Source: Corynebacterium pacaense | GTDB taxonomy: Bacteria > Actinomycetota > Actinomycetes > Mycobacteriales > Mycobacteriaceae | Direction: 5' to 3' | DNA: 64,000 nt | NCBI RefSeq assembly: GCF_900169525.1 | Contig: NZ_LT821240.1 | Span: 507,684-571,683 of the forward strand | Shown: positions 55,968 through 64,000 of the stretch, in pieces | How the letters are laid out: the number at the start of each line of letters is the position of its first letter | How positions within the stretch are numbered: position 1 is the stretch's first letter | Notes under the pieces: generated by a model | The model's input: the letters and a program-made list of their open reading frames with translations, nothing else | What the model was told of the DNA's origin: nothing | Database searches by the model: none | Translations under genes and position numbers: made by a program

Positions 55968-57005
55968 ATGTTGGATCTGAACACCATCTGGTTCATTCTC
56001 GTTGCGATCCTGTTCGCCGGATACTTCCTGCTCGAGGGTTTTGATTTCGGCGTGGGCATCCTCGCACCGCTCATCGGCAGGAACAGAGCCGAGAAGAACG
56101 CGATCATCAAGACGATCGGGCCTGTCTGGGACGGAAACGAGGTCTGGCTGATCACCGCCGCCGGGGCGATGTTCGCGGCCTTTCCGGAGTGGTACGCAAC
56201 GCTGTTCTCCGGGATGTATCTTCCCCTCTTCCTGCTGCTCGTCGCCCTGATCGTGCGGGTGGTCGGGCTGGAATGGCGCAAGAAGGTCGATGATCCGCGG
56301 TGGCTGGCCTGGTCCGACCGCGCGATCATCGTCGGTTCCTGGACACCTGCACTGCTGTGGGGGTTGATCTTCTCCAACGTTCTGCGCGGCATGCCCGTCC
56401 GCGCGGACCACAGCATCGACGCCGCCGCGGCCCTGGGCGGGCTGTTCAACCCCTACGCCCTGCTCGGCGCCGTCGCGTTCACCGCGCTCTTCGCCCTGCA
56501 CGGATTGGTCTTCATCCGCCTGAAGACGGCCGGTGAGGTGCGTGCGCACGCCGGGCGCGCACTGCTGCCCGTCGTCACGCTCAGTGTCCTCAGCGGTGTT
56601 CCCTACGTGATCTGGACCGCGGTCTCCTTCGGCGAATCGTGGTCCTGGGTGCTGGTGGGAGTGGTGATCATCGGCGTCATCGCCGGAGGCGCACTCCTGC
56701 GCTTTGACCACGACGGCCTGAGCTTCGCCGCGACCTCGGTCGCCGTGCTTGCCACGGTCGCCCTGATCTTCACCGCGCTCTTCCCCGAGGTCATGCCGAC
56801 CACGCTGGTCGACGGGACCTCCCTGGACATCTGGAATGCCTCATCCAGCCCCTACACGCTGCGAATTCTGACCTGGGTGGCGGCATTCATGACGCCGGCG
56901 GTCATCGCGTACCAGGGCTGGACCTACTGGGTGTTCCGCAGGAGGATCACCGCCGAGCCGACGGTGCCGACGGGGGACACCGGGCCGGCCGGGGCACCCG
57001 CGTGA
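55968..57005 (+). CDS. cydB: Cytochrome bd oxidase subunit II
   Basis: Structural membrane partner of CydA, 345 residues with about nine helices. The N-terminal signature NTIWFILVAILFAGYFLLEGFDFGVG and GPVWDGNEVWLITAAGAMFAAFP are diagnostic for CydB. It follows cydA after two bases. Its stop overlaps the cydD start as GTGA, so the oxidase and its assembly transporter are translationally linked. Confidence 0.96.
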   Translation: MLDLNTIWFILVAILFAGYFLLEGFDFGVGILAPLIGRNRAEKNAIIKTIGPVWDGNEVWLITAAGAMFAAFPEWYATLFSGMYLPLFLLLVALIVRVVGLEWRKKVDDPRWLAWSDRAIIVGSWTPALLWGLIFSNVLRGMPVRADHSIDAAAALGGLFNPYALLGAVAFTALFALHGLVFIRLKTAGEVRAHAGRALLPVVTLSVLSGVPYVIWTAVSFGESWSWVLVGVVIIGVIAGGALLRFDHDGLSFAATSVAVLATVALIFTALFPEVMPTTLVDGTSLDIWNASSSPYTLRILTWVAAFMTPAVIAYQGWTYWVFRRRITAEPTVPTGDTGPAGAPA

Positions 57006-58504
57006 GCCGGAGGGGACCGGTCGATCCGCGTCTGCTCGCGCTGTCCGCGCCGGTGCGCCGGTGGATCCTGCTCATTGCGCTGCTCACCGCCGCCAAGACC
57101 GTGACCACCGTGGTCATCGGTGTGCTCATCGGAACGATGACCGCGGGGGTGATCGAGAACCCGCAGGATCCACCGCGGCACCTTCTCGCTCTGCTTCTGG
57201 CCACCGCACTGCGCGGCGCACTGGCCTGGGCGGAGACCCGCTACGCCGATCGCGCCGCAGCGCGGGTGATCATCGATCTGCGCCGGAGAACACTGCGGAC
57301 CCTGGCCCACAGCGATCCGCGCACCGTGGATCAGGCAGCCTGGCGGACCCGTCTGAGCGAGGGCCTGGACGGACTAGGACCCTACCTCACCGGCTACCTC
57401 CCGGCCCTGGCCGCGACGGTGATCGCCACACCGTTCATGCTCGGCGTGGTCTGGTTCCTCGATCCCGGGTCCATGCTCATCGCCGTGGTGACCCTGCCGC
57501 TGATTCCGGTGTTCATGTGGTTGGTGGGCACACTGACGGCCGGTCGCACCGAGCAGCGCCTGAGGGATCTCTCCGCAATGTCGGATCAGCTCCTCGATCT
57601 CATAGCCGGCCTGCCCACGCTGCGCATCTTCCACCGCCAGCGGGACATGGTCGCCGAGGTGCAGCGGCTGTCCGGGCGCTACGCCTCCTCGACCCTCGGG
57701 GTGCTCAGGATCGCCTTCCTCTCCAGTTTCGTCCTGGAGTTCTTGGCCACCCTCTCGGTCGCCCTCGTCGCGGTGGGCATCGGCTTCCGACTTCTCGCCG
57801 GCGATCTCACCCTCGCGGTCGGGTTGACGGTACTGATCATCATCCCGGAGGTCTACAACCCGATCCGCGCGGTCGGCGCCCGCTTCCACGATGCCCAGGA
57901 CGGGCTGGCGGCCACCGATGAGATCCTGAGCCTGCTCGCCGCCCCCTCACCGCCCGCCGACTCCCCCGGCTCTGCGCCGGTGGGCGGAGCACTGACCGTG
58001 GTCGCCGAGCATGTCAGCGTCGATGGCCGCGACGGCCCGCACCCCCGCGATCTCAGTTTCACCGCCCGCCCCGGCCGGGTCACCGTCCTCTGGGGTCCCA
58101 ACGGCAGCGGCAAATCCACCGCCCTGCTCACCGTTCTCGGGATCGCCACAGACGGTGTTCACGGCCGGGTGGAGGTGCACGGGGAAGACGGGGTCCTGCG
58201 CGGCAGCAGCCTGTGGGAGCGCTGTGCCTTCCTGCCACAGCGACCGGTGCTCGACGCAGCCACCGTCGGCGACACCGCTGCCCTCTCCCTCGGGCAGCGG
58301 CAAGGGGTGGCCCTCGCCTCCGAGTTGCAGCGCAGCGCCGACCTGCTGCTTCTCGACGAACCCACCGCACACCTCGACGCCGACAGCGCCCGCACCATGC
58401 TCTCACGGCTGCGCGCTGAGGCCGACCGCGGGGCAACGGTCCTGCTGGTCTCCCACGATCCGCTGGTGCGCGAGTTCGCCGACGCGGTGGTGGAGGTCGC
58501 ATGA
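57002..58504 (+). CDS. cydD: Cytochrome bd assembly ABC transporter, CydD subunit
   Basis: ABC exporter half-transporter needed to mature cytochrome bd; in E. coli CydDC moves thiols or binds haem. It has 500 residues: an N-terminal membrane domain of about six helices, then an ATPase with Walker A WGPNGSGKST (about 365), the ABC signature as LSLGQRQG in place of LSGGQ, and Walker B LLLLDEPTAHLD. It starts at a GTG overlapping the cydB stop, and its own stop overlaps the cydC start as ATGA. Confidence 0.94.
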   Translation: MSRRGPVDPRLLALSAPVRRWILLIALLTAAKTVTTVVIGVLIGTMTAGVIENPQDPPRHLLALLLATALRGALAWAETRYADRAAARVIIDLRRRTLRTLAHSDPRTVDQAAWRTRLSEGLDGLGPYLTGYLPALAATVIATPFMLGVVWFLDPGSMLIAVVTLPLIPVFMWLVGTLTAGRTEQRLRDLSAMSDQLLDLIAGLPTLRIFHRQRDMVAEVQRLSGRYASSTLGVLRIAFLSSFVLEFLATLSVALVAVGIGFRLLAGDLTLAVGLTVLIIIPEVYNPIRAVGARFHDAQDGLAATDEILSLLAAPSPPADSPGSAPVGGALTVVAEHVSVDGRDGPHPRDLSFTARPGRVTVLWGPNGSGKSTALLTVLGIATDGVHGRVEVHGEDGVLRGSSLWERCAFLPQRPVLDAATVGDTAALSLGQRQGVALASELQRSADLLLLDEPTAHLDADSARTMLSRLRAEADRGATVLLVSHDPLVREFADAVVEVA

Positions 58505-60102
58505 GCCTGTTCTCCGAACTCCGGCTCCTGCGCACCGCACGTCCGTTGAGCGGGCTACGGGCCCGCGAGCTCGTGGTCCCGGTCCTCGCGGGAAGCCTGA
58601 CCATGCTCGCCTCGATCACCCTGACCGTGGTCTCCGCATGGCTGATCACCCGCGCCTGGGAGATGCCGCCGGTGATGGATCTGACCGTCGCCGTCACCGC
58701 CGTACGGGCCCTCGGGATCTCGCGGGCGGCCTTCCGCTACATTGAGCGGCTGGTCTCCCACGACCTCGCCCTGAAAACCGCGGGGCGGGCACGCAGCAAC
58801 GCCTATGCGGCCCTTGCCTCATCCCCCGCCAGGGCCCTCGGGATGGGACGAGGTGCCCTGCTCACCCGTCTGGGCACCGACATCGACTCCGTCTCCGATG
58901 TGATCGTGCGTGCGGTGGTCCCCGCCGGTGTGGCCGGCCTGACCGCTATCATCGCCGTGGGATTCACCGCCTCGCTCAGCCTGCCGGTGGCCGGGATCCT
59001 GCTCACCGGCCTGATCCTGGCGGCCACGGTTCCCCCCGCGCTCGCGGCCAGGGGCGTCCGGACCGCCGAGGCCCGGCGCGCCACGGCCGTCGAGGCCTAC
59101 ACCGCAGCAGTGGACCGGGTACTCTCCGACAGCGCCGCACTGCGGGTTCGCGGGGACATGGATACGGCTCTTTCCACAGCCGATGGCCGTGCCCGGGACT
59201 ACGCCGCTGCGGAGGAGTCCGGCTCCGGTGCCGGCGCGATCGGTGCAGCGGGTTCCCTGTGGATCCACGGCTTCACCGTCATCGGGGTGCTGGCCGTGGC
59301 CGCCTCGCTGTTCGTTGCCGATGGCTCCCCCGCCCATTCCCCGCAGTGGCTGGCGGTGCTGGTGCTGCTCTCCCTGGCCGCGTTCGAGTCCATCTCGCTG
59401 CTTCCCGACGCCGCCATCGCGGTGACCAGGGCCTCCGGCGCCGCCGGACGCCTGGGTTCACTCAGTGGCGATGCCGACGAACCCGGCCCGCGGCTGCTGG
59501 ACTGCCCGGATTCCCCCGACATCGATGCACGTGGACTGGTCTACGGCCGGGACCGCGAGCTCGGTGTCTGCGATCTCTTCCTGCCCTTCGGCGCCAGGCA
59601 CGAGATCGTCGCGCCCTCCGGCAGCGGCAAGACGACCCTGCTGCTCACCCTCGCCGGGCTGCTGCCGGCGCGTGCGGGCTCGGTGCGGATCGGCGGCATC
59701 GACCCCGCCGTCCTCGGCAACGGCATCACCTTCAGCCCCGAGGACGCCCACATCTTCGCCACCACCGTGCGCGACAACCTGGCCATCGGCGCACCCGGAG
59801 CCAGCGATGCGGAGATGACCGGTGTGCTCGGGGCCGTCGGACTCGCCGAGTGGGTCCGGGGTCTGCCCGAGGGTCTAAGCACCGTGCTGGCCTCCGGATC
59901 AGGCAGTCTCTCCGGGGGACAGCGACGCCGACTGCTGCTTGCCCGGGCGCTGCTGACCGACTCTCCCATCCTGCTTCTCGACGAACCGACCGAACACCTC
60001 GACGCCACCGGTTCGGCCGAGGTGCTGGCGCTGCTGGCCCGCGATGAGCTGCCCGGGCGGCGGGCGCGCAGGACGGTCGTGGTGGTGCGGCATCCCAGGT
60101 GA
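58501..60102 (+). CDS. cydC: Cytochrome bd assembly ABC transporter, CydC subunit
   Basis: Second half of the CydDC heterodimer, 533 residues. The membrane domain (about 1-310) contains AFRYIERLVSHDLALK, typical of CydC. The ATPase has Walker A APSGSGKTTLLL, an intact signature LSGGQRRRLLLARALL and Walker B PILLLDEPTEHLD. The pair therefore combines one altered (CydD) and one standard (CydC) signature. It is the last gene of cydABDC and converges on the patatin-like gene 26 bases away. A bulged hairpin (about 60092-60114) there lacks a T-run. Confidence 0.94.
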   Translation: MSLFSELRLLRTARPLSGLRARELVVPVLAGSLTMLASITLTVVSAWLITRAWEMPPVMDLTVAVTAVRALGISRAAFRYIERLVSHDLALKTAGRARSNAYAALASSPARALGMGRGALLTRLGTDIDSVSDVIVRAVVPAGVAGLTAIIAVGFTASLSLPVAGILLTGLILAATVPPALAARGVRTAEARRATAVEAYTAAVDRVLSDSAALRVRGDMDTALSTADGRARDYAAAEESGSGAGAIGAAGSLWIHGFTVIGVLAVAASLFVADGSPAHSPQWLAVLVLLSLAAFESISLLPDAAIAVTRASGAAGRLGSLSGDADEPGPRLLDCPDSPDIDARGLVYGRDRELGVCDLFLPFGARHEIVAPSGSGKTTLLLTLAGLLPARAGSVRIGGIDPAVLGNGITFSPEDAHIFATTVRDNLAIGAPGASDAEMTGVLGAVGLAEWVRGLPEGLSTVLASGSGSLSGGQRRRLLLARALLTDSPILLLDEPTEHLDATGSAEVLALLARDELPGRRARRTVVVVRHPR

Positions 60103-60128
60103 GCGTCACCCTGGGGGTGCGGGCGGGG

Positions 60129-61028
60129 TCAGATCCTGGCCTGGTGGAGGAACTCCATGATCGCGGGCCAGTCCCTCTCGGTCTGGCGTTGACCGTCCTT
60201 GAAGGTGGCCTGCAGCCTGGCAAGGTTGCTCTCCGTGTTGGCGATGGCCATGTCCTCGGAGAAGAAGATGTAGGCCCGACCGGAGGTTTCAAGATCGAGG
60301 ATGCGCTGCTTTGTCTCGTTGTAGAGCGCGGGTCGCGCGATCGTGGCGCGCGCGACCTCCGGGTAGCGCTTGAGCACTGCACTGAGCACCCGTGGCCGTG
60401 AGATCGGGGCCCGCCAGTAGTCGCGCGGCCGGGAGGCCAGGACGAGGAAACGGGAGAATCCGGCGTCAATGGCCGGCTTTAGCATCAACCCACCGGTCTC
60501 CCCCACCGCGCCGTCGACGTAGGGGACGCCGTCGATCACCGGGATCGGCATGAAACCGGGCATCGTGGATGAGGCCCGCACCCGCTGCATCAGGGAGAGA
60601 AGATCGGGGGCGTCGTCCCTGCCCCAGTACACGGTCTCACCGGTATCGGCACGCATCGCCGAGATCTCGAAGGGCGTGGGATCACGGCGGAAGGTCTCAA
60701 AGTCGAAGGGGTAGGGCTGGTCGGGCCCCGGCGCGATCTCGTAGATGTACCTGGCGTTGAAGTACCCCTGGCCGCGCAGCAGCGGGCGAACCCCCACATA
60801 ACGCCGATCCGAGGCGAAGTCGACGAAGCTGGCCACCGTGCGGTGCCGATCGGCGGACAGGTAGTTGACGGTGTGTGAGGAACCGGCTGAGACCCCGCCG
60901 ACCCACCCGAAGTGGATCCTGTTCTCAATCAGCTTGTCGATCACCGCGGCCGTATAGGCGTTTCGCATCCCTCCGCCCTCAATGACGAGGGCGACATCGG
61001 GAAAGGTCAGGGGGTCTGGGGTGGCCAT
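60129..61028 (-). CDS. Patatin-like phospholipase
   Basis: Serine acyl hydrolase of 299 residues. The oxyanion motif VIEGGGMRNAYTAAV (about 15), the nucleophile elbow GVSAGSSH (GxSxG, about 45) and the catalytic aspartate in VDGAVGETGG form the Ser-Asp dyad of the family. There is no signal peptide or membrane segment. Proteins of this YjjU-like type are predicted to act on lysophospholipids or acyl esters; the physiological substrate is unknown. Its ATG lacks an obvious ribosome-binding site. Confidence 0.88.
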   Translation of the reverse strand: MATPDPLTFPDVALVIEGGGMRNAYTAAVIDKLIENRIHFGWVGGVSAGSSHTVNYLSADRHRTVASFVDFASDRRYVGVRPLLRGQGYFNARYIYEIAPGPDQPYPFDFETFRRDPTPFEISAMRADTGETVYWGRDDAPDLLSLMQRVRASSTMPGFMPIPVIDGVPYVDGAVGETGGLMLKPAIDAGFSRFLVLASRPRDYWRAPISRPRVLSAVLKRYPEVARATIARPALYNETKQRILDLETSGRAYIFFSEDMAIANTESNLARLQATFKDGQRQTERDWPAIMEFLHQARI

Positions 61029-61480
61029 GTTCTAAAGAATAATCCCGAGGCCGCAGCTGCGCCGTCACTGGGCCACCACGCCCCACACAACGCGGCCAGG
61101 TGCGAGGCGCGGGAGGTCAGCTGCGCATGGGTTCCGGAATCGATGATGTGATTGAAACACTCCCCTACGATGATCCGCACCGCCGCCGCACCGCACCAGC
61201 CCTGCCATTGTGCCGCCGGTGAGGAAGAGTAGTCCATGAGACCGCTTTGACACAAGGATCCTTGGCGGGAGAATCCAGGGCTGCCTCCAGCGGAGAATGG
61301 CACTGAAAGGGAGGGCGTGGCGCTTAGGTTGAAAACGCCCATGCGGCTACCCAAAGAACCAAAATCGGGTCCAACACTGGTGATTCTGTTGGGATGTAGG
61401 GAGTTAGGGGTGGGAATTCTGACAAGGGCCGACAGGGTAAACTAGCCAGGTCTAGTGTCCAGAAGTCGAGGGAGCACGAG
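61029..61480. other. Gene-poor junction before the lower-GC operon
   Basis: About 450 bases with no intact gene. The left part has a possible ABC-transporter relic (see 61061-61180). From about 61320 composition falls toward that of the following operon (32 of 60 bases are G or C in 61321-61380). I found no insertion sequence, tRNA or long direct repeat that would mark an attachment site. Confidence 0.5.
61061..61180 (-). pseudogene. Possible relic of an ABC transporter ATPase C-terminus
   Basis: On the minus strand a frame reads VRIIVGECFNHIIDSGTHAQ and then LTSRASHLAALCGAWW. This resembles the last 35-40 residues of ABC exporter ATPases (the GTHAEL turn, then L..LW.AW). Nothing ABC-like precedes it: no Walker motifs are found upstream in any frame. 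It would be the tail of a gene otherwise deleted. The match is by eye and could be chance. Confidence 0.4.
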
Positions 61481-61879
61481 TTGAAAAAGCGGATTAACGT
61501 AACCGGGGCTGTGATCACCAAGGGAAGCAAGATTCTCGCAGCTCGCCGCGGTTCTGGAAAAGCCCTCGCTGGTTTTTGGGAGTTTCCTGGCGGCAAGATC
61601 GAATCTGGTGAGACCCCCGAGGAATCACTCGCTAGGGAACTCCGAGAAGAGCTCCTTTGTGAAGCCGAAGTCGGTGAGTTTGTCACGACGACGGAACACG
61701 ATTATGACTTCGGCACTGTGGTTCTGTCGACCTATTTTTGCACCCTTGTGAGTGGAGAACCAATGCTGACCGAACATGAAGAGATCCGCTGGGTGACTCC
61801 GAGCGAGATGGCCTCTTTGAACTGGGCTCCTGCCGATATACCTGCCGTCGAACTCATCGTGAAAAAGTTGGGACAATGA
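61481..61879 (+). CDS. NUDIX hydrolase (MutT-like)
   Basis: Nucleoside-diphosphate-X pyrophosphatase of 132 residues, probably acting on NTP or dNTP derivatives. The Nudix box runs from Gly38 through GETPEESLARELREE (about 38-60) with all metal-binding glutamates; the usual Gly after REEL is Leu59. The protein begins MKKRINVTGAVITKGSKILAARR, close to the 8-oxo-dGTP/CTP pyrophosphohydrolase type. It starts at a TTG at 61481 with GGAG six bases upstream. Its stop overlaps the next ATG as ATGA, so it is co-translated with the PLD-helicase gene. Base composition is lower in GC than the rest of the window. Confidence 0.88.
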   Translation: MKKRINVTGAVITKGSKILAARRGSGKALAGFWEFPGGKIESGETPEESLARELREELLCEAEVGEFVTTTEHDYDFGTVVLSTYFCTLVSGEPMLTEHEEIRWVTPSEMASLNWAPADIPAVELIVKKLGQ

Positions 61880-64000
61880 GGCAAGCTGATTCCTCAATCA
61901 GGCGCGACATCGAGTTCGGATTCCTAGATAATACGGTCGCGTCAGATCAGATTCTGAATCCACTTCTCATCTCGAACTCCGAAGATCACAAGATGCTCAG
62001 AGCCATTCGGGAGGAATTGGCCAAAGCTGAGAGTTTTGTCTTCTCAGTCGCATTTATCAGCAGCCGAGGGATCGCATTAATCAAGGAGGCTCTCGTTGAG
62101 TTCGAGGGAACCGGTGAAATCATCACCTCGAACTACCTTGACTTCAACGATCCCCGAGCTTTTCGTGAGTTGCTTTTATTAGACAACGTCACCACCTATG
62201 TCCACGATGATGGCGACCGCGGGTTTCACGCCAAGGGCTATATTTTTCACCGAGTTGAGGGGGTCACTGCAATTGTCGGCAGCTCGAATCTCACCGACAA
62301 TGCCCTTCTGGTGAATCAGGAATGGAATCTTCGCTTTTCTGCATTTCCTGAAGGCGACATCGCATTCCAATTAGACGATGCGGTTAGGCGCCAAAAGAGC
62401 CGTTCCCACCTCCTCACTGAGGGATGGATCGCCGATTATGAGGCCAACCGGAAGTCGCACCCGCGACTTGTCGCGGGTGGTGATCAACTCGACGTGAAGG
62501 GAACTTCGCGCACCATCACACCCAATTCGATGCAAGCTGAAGCCCTTGAAGCTCTTCAGGATCTGCAGGATCTCGGTGAGAGCAAGGCTGTAGTTATTTC
62601 AGCTACAGGTACGGGCAAAACTATTCTCGCAGCGCTTGCGGTGCGGGCCGCGCAGCCGCAGCGACTACTGTTCGTTGTTCACCGCGAACAGATCCTCAAC
62701 AAAGCTATTTCGGAGTTTCAACGTGTGCTGGAAGAGCCTTCTGACTCCTTTGGCAAGTTGGTAGGACCTCTCCGAGAGCTAGATCGGAACTACGTTTTCT
62801 CCACTGTTCAATCGCTGTCGAGAGATGAAACCCTTCATAGCATTAGCCGAGAACGCTTCGATTACATCATCATCGATGAAGTTCATCGTGCTGGGGCGGA
62901 AAGCTACAAAAAAATAATTGATTACTTCGCCCCCTCTTTTCTACTCGGTCTCACCGCTACGCCTGAGCGAACTGACGGATTCAATATCTTTGAGCTTTTC
63001 GATTACAACGTGCCATACGAGATCCGCCTCCAACGAGCTTTGGAAGAGAAGATGCTCGTTCCATTTCACTACTATGGTGTCACCGATTTCGTCAATGCAG
63101 AGAATGAGGTCATTGATGACGTCTCAGAGCTTGCAAAACTTGTGTCTCACGAGAGAGCGAAATACGTCCTCGAGATGCTGCGCCGATATGGGCATCCAAC
63201 CGGAGTTAAGGGGCTGATGTTCTGCAGCAGGAAGGACGAGGCGCACGAGCTATCCACTATTTTCAACGAGCAGTACCTCAATGGCCGGAGACTCCGAACA
63301 AAAGTTCTTACTGGAGAGGATTCAGCGGCACTTCGAGAAGCCGTAATTCAGGAACTTGAAGAAGGCGCCATTGACTACATCTTGACCGTGGACATTTTCA
63401 ACGAAGGCATCGATATCCCGCCCGTCAACCAGGTCGTCATGCTGAGAAGCACTCAATCAAGCATTATTTTCACTCAGCAGCTTGGTCGTGGCCTACGTAA
63501 AGCTCCTGGCAAAGATCATCTCCGAGTCATCGATTTCATCGGCAACTACAAAAATAGCTACCTCATCCCAGTTGCTCTCTTCGGAGACAACTCGCGAAAT
63601 AAGGAATCGATCCGCAAAAACCTCCTCGACCACAACTCGACACGAACAATAGCCGAAGTCTCTAGCGTCAACTTTGATCCGATCGCCCAGGAGTTAGTTC
63701 TTCAGTCACTCAAGGAGGCGAAGCTCGTTGGCAAGCAAATATTCAAGAAAGATATCCAGGCCCTAATCAATCGCCTCGGGCGCCTGCCGCAACTCTTCGA
63801 TTTCGCCCGTTTCGACACGGTTGACCCGGTCCTCATTAGTACCCAATACTCGAGAGGGAGTCAGCCTCGTAGCTATTGGCATTTGCTCCACGGGCTCAAG
63901 TTCGTCGATCACGCCCCACGTCCAGCGGAGTTGGAGGTATTGGGTTTTCTTTCCACAGAGCTGCTCCCCGGGAAACGTCCACACGAACTACTTCTGCTCC
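61876..64000 (+). CDS. PLD-domain SF2 helicase (DUF3427-type), C-terminus beyond the window
   Basis: The frame is open from the ATG at 61876 to the window end, at least 708 residues. An N-terminal phospholipase-D-like nuclease domain has the HxK motif at His118/Lys120 (FHAKGYIFHR) with GSSNLTDNAL at 135-144. An SF2 helicase follows: motif I ATGTGKT (243-249), DEVH box at 334-337, TATPERTDG, FCSRKDEAHEL, then motif VI QLGRGLRKAPG (Arg538, Arg541). Such proteins couple DNA or RNA unwinding to a PLD nuclease and occur in defence islands. The role here is inferred. Lower GC suggests acquisition by transfer. Confidence 0.88.
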   Translation, partial: MRQADSSIRRDIEFGFLDNTVASDQILNPLLISNSEDHKMLRAIREELAKAESFVFSVAFISSRGIALIKEALVEFEGTGEIITSNYLDFNDPRAFRELLLLDNVTTYVHDDGDRGFHAKGYIFHRVEGVTAIVGSSNLTDNALLVNQEWNLRFSAFPEGDIAFQLDDAVRRQKSRSHLLTEGWIADYEANRKSHPRLVAGGDQLDVKGTSRTITPNSMQAEALEALQDLQDLGESKAVVISATGTGKTILAALAVRAAQPQRLLFVVHREQILNKAISEFQRVLEEPSDSFGKLVGPLRELDRNYVFSTVQSLSRDETLHSISRERFDYIIIDEVHRAGAESYKKIIDYFAPSFLLGLTATPERTDGFNIFELFDYNVPYEIRLQRALEEKMLVPFHYYGVTDFVNAENEVIDDVSELAKLVSHERAKYVLEMLRRYGHPTGVKGLMFCSRKDEAHELSTIFNEQYLNGRRLRTKVLTGEDSAALREAVIQELEEGAIDYILTVDIFNEGIDIPPVNQVVMLRSTQSSIIFTQQLGRGLRKAPGKDHLRVIDFIGNYKNSYLIPVALFGDNSRNKESIRKNLLDHNSTRTIAEVSSVNFDPIAQELVLQSLKEAKLVGKQIFKKDIQALINRLGRLPQLFDFARFDTVDPVLISTQYSRGSQPRSYWHLLHGLKFVDHAPRPAELEVLGFLSTELLPGKRPHELLLL

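Noticed and set aside
60092..60114. Hairpin at the end of cydC considered as a terminator
   Set aside because: The arms carry a bulge and no T-run follows; it may be structural but is not supported as an intrinsic terminator.
61322..61330. TTAGGTT-like half site considered as a DtxR iron box
   Set aside because: Only one half of the palindrome is present; the second half does not follow at the required distance.

Overview
The window looks like core chromosome of a high-GC Corynebacterium. Three things point there. One is the gene order argS-lysA-(hom-thrB), molybdenum-cofactor genes, rho-prfA-prmC-ywlC-wecA-atpI-atpBEFHAGD. The second is a MarR regulator with cysteines at 64, 92 and 151, as in C. 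glutamicum RosR, divergent from a YceI-like gene. The third is cydABDC. GC is high throughout (46 of 60 bases in 57901-57960) except at the right end (32 of 60 in 62521-62580). Species cannot be fixed from the sequence alone.

Left third (1-13484, minus strand): atpD (cut by the window edge), atpG, atpA, atpH, atpF, atpE and atpB, preceded by an atpI-like gene, wecA, ywlC, prmC, prfA and rho. This couples translation termination, cell-wall lipid-carrier loading, tRNA modification and the F1Fo ATP synthase. Rho carries a disordered insert with 63-bp tandem repeats.

14029-28168: on the plus strand an acyl-CoA ligase, moaA, moeA, mobA and an ArnR/SufR-like regulator. In C. glutamicum, as I recall, the nitrate reductase operon narKGHJI lies in this interval; here no nar gene is present. 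On the minus strand argS-lysA runs into an unusual two-component system and then hom-thrB.

28221-37500: a lactate module (lactate permease facing lutABC), a secreted peptidase-like hydrolase, tRNA-Arg(CCG) with a perfect terminator, a small hypothetical gene, a PspC-domain protein, rosR with a recognisable operator, and a YceI-family gene.

37520-54161: a Rad50/Mre11-like pair without a zinc hook, a SWIM protein overlapping a SNF2 ATPase, putP, an Nramp manganese transporter under an MntR-type operator, a membrane-anchored HNH nuclease, small membrane and DUF1801 proteins, a DEAD-box RNA helicase with RGG repeats, and an amino-acid permease.

54454-64000: cydABDC (cytochrome bd oxidase and its ABC assembly factor), a patatin-like protein, then a gene-poor stretch with a possible ABC-transporter relic. 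It ends with a lower-GC two-gene operon, a NUDIX hydrolase overlapping a PLD-SF2 helicase that runs off the window. That pair is the best candidate for an acquired and possibly defensive system.
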